From NCBI GenBank assembly GCA_037367405.1, contig JAZKJV010000383.1, forward strand, positions 496,001-560,000: a DNA stretch of 64,000 nt. The letters run 5' to 3'. The notes under the pieces were generated by a model that was given only the letters and a program-made list of their open reading frames with translations, made no database searches and was not told the DNA's origin. Source of the stretch: Ottelia alismoides (taxonomy: Eukaryota > Streptophyta > Magnoliopsida > Alismatales > Hydrocharitaceae). Of the stretch, positions 56,848 to 64,000 are shown in pieces. A program made the position numbers and the translations under genes. Position 1 is the first letter of the stretch, and each line of letters opens with the position of its first letter.

Positions 56848-58205
56848 GCACGGCTTAGTAGTCTTTTAGATTTTTCCGCGGCTTTTCGAGTTTCGCGGCT
56901 TTTTGCACAGATTTTTGTATATATACTTTTCTGATATTTTTATAATAATTGTTGGACTGACCACTTTTCTCTCTTTTTCTTGCGAGGGCCCGAGGAGCGA
57001 GGGCGGCATTCCTAGGAGCGCCGGAGCACCCGAGCGACGCGGAGGCGGCTTCCTTCTTCACGAAGCTGCAGGAGAGAGCGAGAGAGAGAGTTGAGTGGGT
57101 GAGGGTAGTTTAGCTATTATTTCATTATTGTTGTAATAATATAGGTGTTCAGAGGCTTGGACAGTTTGGACACTCTCGGGTCTGTTTCGCCGAGCACCGG
57201 TGTGCTCGGGGGACCCTTTAGACTTTAGCGGTTTTTCGCGGCTTTGCGCGGCTTTCATTTTCTACTTTTTTACTGCCTTTCCGGTGTTTACGCGGCTTTT
57301 TGATCGAGCCCCTAGCTGTAGGATTTTCTGGTGATTGTGCCGTAATAGTAGGATCCCCACACCTAATTGCTGATCTGTTCCTATAGATCGTTAATTGGAC
57401 CTAATAATAATAAATAATAAAAATAACTTAGTTGCTTTCTTGAGAGCCTACGTGCCGCGAGCCTGCCCCACAAGCGCTACTCCTGAACTCGACCTGTCGA
57501 GAAGAGGAGGGGAAAGCCAAGACCGGACTCTTTGGATCGAGGGCGAGTGACTGAGTTAGACGGTTCTACGCTAGCACTGCTGTTTAGGGCCTCGGTTTTT
57601 CCCGCTTGCATCATTTAGGTAGTTTTATTTCTGTCATTAAATTCTGCGCGGATCATATTGCATGTAGAGTGCTGGAGTCAGGTACGCCTTTCTTACTTTG
57701 CATGCATCATTGATTTCATCGCGCATCGGCTTTTTCGTCTTCTCCCCCCTGTTTTCGGACTTAATAACCAGGAGAACCGAAAAATTCGTTAGGCCCTTTG
57801 TTTGCTTTGAAAAAAATTAAAAAGAAAAACAATAAAACTGGGACTGCTAATCATACTTGATCTTAAAAACCGCTCACCCTAAAAATTTTTGTCTTGGGGA
57901 GAGCAACCCCCTCATTGTCTTGTTTGGATGCGCGAGAGAGTGACCCGTACCCTAGGTAGAGCCTCCCGGTGCTAGACCTGACTGATTACCGACTCTTCTG
58001 TGCGAGCCAGTCGGTTGGGATAGCATCGGATATCCTAACAGGTCACGTAAGCGCTCTGATACTTTGTGTGTTCACCAAAATAAAATAGACAAGATAATTT
58101 GACCGAACTTTCACGGTCTTCAGCTCGCGTGCGTTGGTGAACTGGGGGTTTGTTTTTGATCATATTTGATTCCAGATCTCATCCGCCTTACTCGCCCGGA
58201 TCAAG
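56848..58205 (+). other. Athila 5' leader
   Basis: 1.36 kb of untranslated leader between primer-binding site and gag start, containing a GA-rich tract at about 57070-57095. Contains no conserved frame. Confidence 0.6.
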
Positions 58206-61200
58206 ATGATGGGTAGACGGTCTCTTAGGCAGCCTCTGGTTGCACCGCTTTCGGGCACGTCTACCCGATCATCTAGGTTGGCCCGCGAGAGCCAAGACCA
58301 GCTCTCCGAGCCCGAGTACGATTCCGCCCTGTTCCCCCTCGACCCCCTTTCTTCTGGTATTGAGAGACATGAGCCCGAGGAGAGATTATCAGATTTGACA
58401 GCACCTGAGTTGGGCTCATTTGATTTTGCAGACGTCGTTATGGCCGCCAGAGCAGACGATTCCCCCAGAGGTCCACGGGGAGACCATCATGTTGTATTTG
58501 ACCAGGGGGCGATCAACTCCACCCTGATCGCATCACTTGAGACGGTTCAGCAGCAGCTCCGCGATCAGGGAGCATTCATGATAGAGATGAGGAGAGAGTT
58601 GGAGAGGCTCAGAGCAGAGCGAGGTTCAGAGCAGAGCGAGCCTGAGGAGATGCTAGATGCAGAGGCAGCAGCCGCAGCAGCCGCAGCAGCAGCAGCAGCA
58701 GCCGCAGCCGCCGCAGCGGCAGCCGCCGCTGCGGGAGGACCACCACAGCCGATGCGGGCGTTGCACAACCCCGGATCTACTCTGATGCATCATTGGGTGG
58801 TAGTGCCAGCTATCGTGGGGGACTTCAAGTTCCCCCCGAACACCTTGCAGTTACTGCCCCGCTTCCACGGGCTAGCCACTGAGGAGCCCCACCTCCACCT
58901 CCAGGAGTTTCTGATGATCTGCAGCACTGTCCACGATCGCCATGTGGACCAGGACACTATACGGATGATTGCCTTCCCGTTTTCACTGGCAGACAGAGCA
59001 GCCAACTGGCTGAAGCACTTAGGGAAGTTTGTGTACACCTGGGATCAGCTCCGCACCGAGTACTTGAAAAAGTACTATCCACTCGGGCGGACGAATGCAG
59101 CGAGGGCCCTGATCAGCAACTTCTCCATGTTCCCCAATGAGCAGTTCCACGAGGCTTGGGAGAGGTTTCGAGAGCTCTTAGACAGATGCCCGCACCACGA
59201 CATATCGAAGCCGAACCTAGTTCAGAATTTTTTCAGCGGGTTGACGCCAGAGCTTCAGGGCCTGGTGAATGCTTCTTGCGGCGGGTCCTATTTCGCCAAG
59301 GACCACGACCAGGTCTGGGCCATTTACGAGGAGATGTCAGAGAACTACATGGTGATGTCTCAGACCCGGTTGTACTCTCAGAGACCCCAGCCACAGCAGC
59401 CAGGACCCGTGCAGTACCAGCGGATAGCACGGGTCGATGCAGGTCCATCCAGTTCGTCCGCAGTCGCAGCAGCACAGGCAGAGTCGTCCGCTGCGGACAT
59501 GGGTATCATTAGCGAGAAGTTGGACCGCATGGAGCTGATAGAGAAGAAGCAGTGCCAGAGTATCACGCAGATGGAGCAGATGGCACAGGTTCTGAGCGAC
59601 ATGAAGACCCAGCTCATGTGTCTTCAGGAGACACAGACGGCTTCACAGCCCCGTCTTCTGTCGCGAGGCGATACCGGCGGCAGCAGCAGCTCGTCCCAGC
59701 GCTCCAGCTCTTCACAGCAGCCTAGACAGGTTCACCTTGTACAGGCGGAGCCGTACCAGCAGCCGCAACCCACTTACCAGTTACCACCATCTCCAGAGAT
59801 GCAGATGGTGCCCTACCAGCCGGATCAGCCTCTGGCAGTACTGCCGCCAGACCCCTTCGATGCAGAGCCGTTGATGGATGTCAACGGGATTTGGTATGAC
59901 CGCCCCCAGCCTGGGATCCGACGAGACCATCCCGGATTCAGGTGGGGGAGTGGTGGTGCCCAGCCCCAGCCGCAGCCGTCAGGACAGGGAGGGCAGTACT
60001 CCCAGCAGAGAGACCAGCACCAGCCGCAGCAGCAACCCCCAGCGTATCAACAGCAGCCATCCTACGGTCCTCGTCCCTATCAGCAGCAGGGACAGTCTTG
60101 GAGACGTGAGCAGCAGGCTCACCAGGGATATCAGCAGCACCCTCCATCCTACCCCTCTTACCAGCACCAGCAGCAGCAGATCCAGCAGCCTCACCCACAG
60201 AGAGGCCACCCGTCGGGCTCCCACGAGAGCCCAGCCTTGGATGACATCGCCCGCCTCCTCACGGACCAGCAGGCCACATTCAGACGGGAGATGGATGAGT
60301 TCCGCCAGGAGATGCGGGACCTGGTGAGAGGGAAGGCCGCCATACCAGCCCAGATAGAGCCCAATCCGAACAGCCTCAAGAGGAAATCTGAGCAGGTAGT
60401 ACATACTGAGTTAGCCACTCCTAGTGACCCCTTTGATGATACATCTTCGGATCTTTTTGATGCTGATTTTGTCACACTTAGGAGCGGTAGGACCCCAGCA
60501 GGCGGCGGCGCCTCATCTGAGCTTCACCACGAGGACATTCCAGAGGCGCCACATGAGGAGGAGGAGAGCGGTACTGAGGCCGCTCCAGATGATGACGGTG
60601 GTACTGATGCCACCAAGGATGCTGATCCTACCGGCGGTACTGAGGCCGCCACGTCACCAGTTCGAGGAGGTGGTACTGACGCCACCCGTCCAGCCGAGCC
60701 AGCACGCGGTACTGATGCCGCGAGACGTCTAGCACCAGCAGCAGCAGAGCAGCCAGCCCGTGGTGGTACTGAGGCCACCGGTGTTTGTACAGATAGAGAT
60801 GTTGTTTTTCCCCGTGATCATGTATCTCGGAACTCTGATATGAATAAAGGAAAAGGTTTATTTTCTTCTGGTCCCACTGTGGTGCATGATGTATGTGTGG
60901 ATCCGGTCCTTGAACCGTCTAGACCTTTTCCTAGTCCTTCATCTGTGAAGGACCCAGTGATCCCCTTCCCTAGAGCCCTTCAGATGGGGAAGGGGAAGAA
61001 AACAGAAAATCCCAAAAAGAGAGAGCTTGAGGAGTTCAGCCAGAGCATGATTGATCGATTCCACATCCAGCTGACCCTCCAGGAGGCTTTGCAGCACATC
61101 CCCCTGCTCCAGCGTTCGTTGAGAGAGAGGACTACAGTCAGGAGGAGGAGGAGGAACCACACTTCAGAGATACATGTGCTGACGAAAGCCACGTGCTTCG

Positions 61201-64000
61201 CGATCCAGAACCGACTGCCAGCCAAGAGGCCAGACTCAGGGGCCCCGTATGTCAGTTGCCAGATTAGTGAGCAGAGGTTCGACCGTACTCTTCTAGATAG
61301 CGGATCATCGATTAACCTTCTTCCGGCAGCCCTTCTCGACCGCTTCGAGTTGGGCACTCTTCGACAGAGCAGGACAGTCCTTCAGTTCGCTGATCGATCT
61401 GTCAAGAGGCCGAAGGGGTTATTACGAGACGTTATCGTCACGATTCAGGGCCTGAAATTCCCCGTGGACTTCGTAGTGTTGGACATGGAGATCCCTGAGT
61501 CAGTGGCCGATACCCCCATCATCCTTGGTCGTCCGTTCTTGGCCACAACCAAGGCGGTGACTGATCATGATAGCGGGAAGGTGTACTTTCGCGTCGAGGG
61601 CGAGAGTATACAAATAGAGACGGTCGAGGATTACAGAGCCAGACTCAGAGCCAGCTCAGATGCGAGTACCGATACAGAGCAGCTGACAGACGCAGAGCCA
61701 GACATCCACCAGGACTGTGATTTTGTGATCACAGATGATGAGGCAGCTTGGGCAGATCTTGAGACACAGACCACCCTCTCACTTTCAGATACAGCTGATG
61801 CAGAGACGATAGCAGAGGAGAGTCTGGAGAGCACAGACCTGGTTCAGGATACCATAGAGGCAGCAGAGCCGGTCCTCGATCGCGACACGATGTTCAGTGA
61901 TGGTGGTGCTGAGGCCACCTTGTTGTTCGGTGGTACTGATGCCACCGCGGATGATACAGATCCCTCGGATTCAGAGTCTGATTGGGCCGATTGCTATGAT
62001 CAGATACCAGACTTGAGTCCATCTGAGCCTAGAGATGAGGAGGAGGTAGACGCAGAGCCGAGCAGAGACAGTGCAGTTGAGCAGCCTTCTCCCGATTCAG
62101 TTTGCGAGAGGACGCTTTCACTTTCCCAGGCAGATTTGGCCGATTTAGCAGCTTTCACTCATTTTCTTCTGCAGCCAGATTTGCCAGCACCCAGCATTCC
62201 AGAGCGAAAGACGCTCCCTACTTCGCTGAAGTATCGATTCCTTGCGGGCGATCCAGAGATGTACCCAGTCATCATCTCAGCCGAGTTGACTGGAAAGCAA
62301 GAATCCCGTCTGATGGGGGTTCTTGAAAAGAACCGCAAGGCGATCGGATGGAGCGTAGCGGATCTCCATGGGATTAGTCCAGCAGTGTGCTCCCACCATA
62401 TCTATCTTGAGGAAGGGGCGAAGCCGTCGCGTGAGTTCCAGCGGCGACTGAACCCCAACCTGAGAGAGGTCGTGATGAAGGAAATATCCAAATGGTGGAG
62501 CGCAGATTTTATTTATCCCATTTCTGACTCCAAGTGGGTCAGCCCCTTGCATGTGGTGCCCAAGAAGACGGGCATCACGACTGTGATCAGTGAGTCGGGA
62601 GAGGAGATCGCTACACGAGTACCCACTTCTTGGAGGGTCTGTGTTGACTACAGGAGACTCAACCAGGCCACCAAGAAGGACCATTTCCCCCTGCCTTTTA
62701 TTGACCAGATCATTGAGAGACTGGCAGGGAAGAGCCATTATTGTTTCCTGGATGGGTACTCGGGCTACAACCAGGTGGCCATCGCTCCTGAAGATCAGGA
62801 GAAGACCACCTTTACCTGTCCCTTCGGCACATATGCTTTTCGACGCATGCCATTTGGGCTATGCAATGCCCCTGCGACTTTTCAGAGGTGCATGCTGTCG
62901 ATCTTTTCGGACATGGTAGGGGAGTGTTTGGAGGTCTTCATGGACGATTTCTCGGTCTACGGCGACGGATTCGATTCTTGTCTTGACTGCCTAGACCGGG
63001 TGCTCCAACGATGTATCGAGTTCCATTTAGTTCTATCTTGGGAGAAGAGTCACTTTATGGTGACTCAAGGGATGGTGCTTGGCCACATCATCTCCAACAG
63101 GGGCATGGAGGTTGATCCGGCCAAGGTGGATGTCATTAGAAAACTCACACCGCCGTCCAATCTAAGGCAGTTACGGTCATTCCTGGGGCACGTTGGATTT
63201 TATAGGAGATTTATTCAGGATTTCAGCAAGATTGCCCGACCGTTGACTGACCTCTTGACGAAAGACACCGAGTTCCTTGTAGATGACAAGTGTCTCTCGT
63301 CTTTTGCGACTCTCCAGCAACATGTTATCGAGGCTCCTGTTCTCCAGCCGCCTGATTGGTCTCTCCCATTCGAGATCATGACGGACGCCTCCGATTTTGC
63401 TGTGGGGGCAGTGCTGGGACAGAGGAGGGATGGAGTTCCATTTGCCATACACTATGCTAGCCGCACATTGGATTCCGCCCAGCGGAATTATACGGTCACA
63501 GAGAAGGAGATGCTAGCAGTAGTGTTTGCCCTAGATAAGTTCAGATCATATATCATTGGATCTAGAGTGACTTTGTTTACAGATCATACCGCCATCAGGT
63601 ACCTCATGACAAAGAAGGATGCCAAGGCCAGAGTAACTAGATGGATCCTTCTACTCCAGGAGTTCGACATTAAGATCAAGGATAAGCCTGGAGTCAAGAA
63701 TGTGGTGGCAGATCATCTTTCCCGATTAGAGCAGCCTGAGGATTCTGAGCAGATCGATCCTATTCGAGATACCTTTCCAGATGAGGCGATCCTTGCTATC
63801 ACCTCACTCCCGTGGTATGCCGATATTGTGAACTTTCTCGTTGTTGGGAAAGTCCCACAAGATTGGCCCAGGCAGAGGCTTGAGACCTTCCTTACGAAGG
63901 CCAAGTCCTACCACTGGGAGGATCCCATCCTTTACCACGAAGGAGGGGATAGCGTCTGGCGTCGGTGTATTCCTCAGGAGGAACACCATAGCGTCCTCAC
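58206..64000 (+). CDS. Athila-type Gypsy gag-pol polyprotein (partial, open to window end)
   Basis: One uninterrupted frame from ATG 58206 to the window edge (over 1,900 codons, no stop seen). Order: acidic N-terminus; polyalanine run (58664-58735); Retrotrans_gag (LLPRFHGLATEEPHLHLQEF, LADRAANWLKHLG, FHEAWERFRELLDRCPHH, from about 58850); Gln/Pro-rich linker to 60350; FVTLRSGR at about 60466; protease with LLDSGSSINLLP (61296) and IILGRPFLAT (61520); RT with WRVCVDYRRLNQATKKDHFP, FLDGYSGYNQ, RRMPFGLCNAPATFQ and catalytic FMDDFSVYG (about 62940); RNase H with MTDASDFAVGAVLGQ and TEKEMLAVVFALDK; then the start of integrase. RT motifs place it in the Athila lineage. The open frame suggests a young element. 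Integrase, any env-like ORF and the 3' LTR are outside. Confidence 0.92.
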   Translation, partial: MMGRRSLRQPLVAPLSGTSTRSSRLARESQDQLSEPEYDSALFPLDPLSSGIERHEPEERLSDLTAPELGSFDFADVVMAARADDSPRGPRGDHHVVFDQGAINSTLIASLETVQQQLRDQGAFMIEMRRELERLRAERGSEQSEPEEMLDAEAAAAAAAAAAAAAAAAAAAAAAAGGPPQPMRALHNPGSTLMHHWVVVPAIVGDFKFPPNTLQLLPRFHGLATEEPHLHLQEFLMICSTVHDRHVDQDTIRMIAFPFSLADRAANWLKHLGKFVYTWDQLRTEYLKKYYPLGRTNAARALISNFSMFPNEQFHEAWERFRELLDRCPHHDISKPNLVQNFFSGLTPELQGLVNASCGGSYFAKDHDQVWAIYEEMSENYMVMSQTRLYSQRPQPQQPGPVQYQRIARVDAGPSSSSAVAAAQAESSAADMGIISEKLDRMELIEKKQCQSITQMEQMAQVLSDMKTQLMCLQETQTASQPRLLSRGDTGGSSSSSQRSSSSQQPRQVHLVQAEPYQQPQPTYQLPPSPEMQMVPYQPDQPLAVLPPDPFDAEPLMDVNGIWYDRPQPGIRRDHPGFRWGSGGAQPQPQPSGQGGQYSQQRDQHQPQQQPPAYQQQPSYGPRPYQQQGQSWRREQQAHQGYQQHPPSYPSYQHQQQQIQQPHPQRGHPSGSHESPALDDIARLLTDQQATFRREMDEFRQEMRDLVRGKAAIPAQIEPNPNSLKRKSEQVVHTELATPSDPFDDTSSDLFDADFVTLRSGRTPAGGGASSELHHEDIPEAPHEEEESGTEAAPDDDGGTDATKDADPTGGTEAATSPVRGGGTDATRPAEPARGTDAARRLAPAAAEQPARGGTEATGVCTDRDVVFPRDHVSRNSDMNKGKGLFSSGPTVVHDVCVDPVLEPSRPFPSPSSVKDPVIPFPRALQMGKGKKTENPKKRELEEFSQSMIDRFHIQLTLQEALQHIPLLQRSLRERTTVRRRRRNHTSEIHVLTKATCFAIQNRLPAKRPDSGAPYVSCQISEQRFDRTLLDSGSSINLLPAALLDRFELGTLRQSRTVLQFADRSVKRPKGLLRDVIVTIQGLKFPVDFVVLDMEIPESVADTPIILGRPFLATTKAVTDHDSGKVYFRVEGESIQIETVEDYRARLRASSDASTDTEQLTDAEPDIHQDCDFVITDDEAAWADLETQTTLSLSDTADAETIAEESLESTDLVQDTIEAAEPVLDRDTMFSDGGAEATLLFGGTDATADDTDPSDSESDWADCYDQIPDLSPSEPRDEEEVDAEPSRDSAVEQPSPDSVCERTLSLSQADLADLAAFTHFLLQPDLPAPSIPERKTLPTSLKYRFLAGDPEMYPVIISAELTGKQESRLMGVLEKNRKAIGWSVADLHGISPAVCSHHIYLEEGAKPSREFQRRLNPNLREVVMKEISKWWSADFIYPISDSKWVSPLHVVPKKTGITTVISESGEEIATRVPTSWRVCVDYRRLNQATKKDHFPLPFIDQIIERLAGKSHYCFLDGYSGYNQVAIAPEDQEKTTFTCPFGTYAFRRMPFGLCNAPATFQRCMLSIFSDMVGECLEVFMDDFSVYGDGFDSCLDCLDRVLQRCIEFHLVLSWEKSHFMVTQGMVLGHIISNRGMEVDPAKVDVIRKLTPPSNLRQLRSFLGHVGFYRRFIQDFSKIARPLTDLLTKDTEFLVDDKCLSSFATLQQHVIEAPVLQPPDWSLPFEIMTDASDFAVGAVLGQRRDGVPFAIHYASRTLDSAQRNYTVTEKEMLAVVFALDKFRSYIIGSRVTLFTDHTAIRYLMTKKDAKARVTRWILLLQEFDIKIKDKPGVKNVVADHLSRLEQPEDSEQIDPIRDTFPDEAILAITSLPWYADIVNFLVVGKVPQDWPRQRLETFLTKAKSYHWEDPILYHEGGDSVWRRCIPQEEHHSVL
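58664..58735 (+). repeat. GCN (polyalanine) run in Athila gag
   Basis: About 24 alanine codons (GCA, GCC, GCG, GCT mixed) between the acidic N-terminus and the gag core. Mixed codons argue against recent triplet slippage. Confidence 0.85.
60565..60785 (+). repeat. GGT(D/E)A(T/A) repeats in the Athila linker
   Basis: Seven copies of ggtactga(g/t)gcc(a/g)c encoding GTEA or GTDA-type units, separated by Asp/Pro-rich spacers of 10-15 residues. Two further copies are at 61905-61945, on the other side of the protease (GGAEATLLFGGTDAT). Confidence 0.8.

Overview
This is nuclear DNA from a flowering plant. The evidence is a nuclear tRNA-Ile gene, an intron-containing gene for a plant-specific EDR4-like zinc-ribbon protein, and dense plant transposable elements: Ty1/Copia, Ty3/Gypsy including the Athila type, CACTA, Mutator, hAT and PIF/Harbinger MITEs, plus RTE and L1 LINEs. 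The species cannot be named from the sequence.

Only two host genes are well supported: tRNA-Ile(AAT) at 4471-4544 (-) and the two-exon EDR4-like gene at 39783-41608 (+). Almost everything else recognisable is mobile DNA or its debris.

Layout. 1-4.5 kb: an LTR with its primer-binding site running off the left edge, a Tourist-type MITE and two same-strand 310-bp CACTA miniature elements with 3-bp target duplications. 5.0-10.5 kb: an internally deleted Copia element (TSD TGCT), with a hairpin MITE and a 2.5-kb TIR element nested in the TA run of one LTR. 10.5-17.7 kb: dispersed repeats and MITEs, no gene. 17.7-19.0 kb: a Pack-MULE with about 165-bp TIRs and a 9-bp TSD carrying an mTERF gene fragment. 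20.4-30.3 kb: a mosaic of broken LTR elements (Copia +, Gypsy +, Copia -, Copia -) with two hAT-type insertions. 31 kb: an RTE-like LINE 3' end. 34.1-39.3 kb: a nearly complete Copia element (TSD GATAC, LTRs about 96% identical) inserted about 440 bp upstream of the EDR4-like start codon. 43-46 kb: a TGATCGATCA array, a 31-bp minisatellite and LTR-element remnants. 48-50 kb: L1 fragments. 50.4-52.0 kb: a broken endogenous pararetrovirus (Caulimoviridae) fragment with a movement-protein domain and a Met-tRNA primer-binding site. 52-53 kb: an element rich in TTTACAAA. 53-64 kb: the 5' LTR, primer-binding site and uninterrupted gag-pol frame of an Athila-type Gypsy element running off the right edge.

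I see no operon-like or defence-like gene system. The notable material is the pararetrovirus insertion, the mTERF-carrying Pack-MULE, the palindrome-rich miniature elements, the young Copia next to the EDR4-like gene, and several unusual repeat arrays. Alignments and mismatch counts were done by eye.
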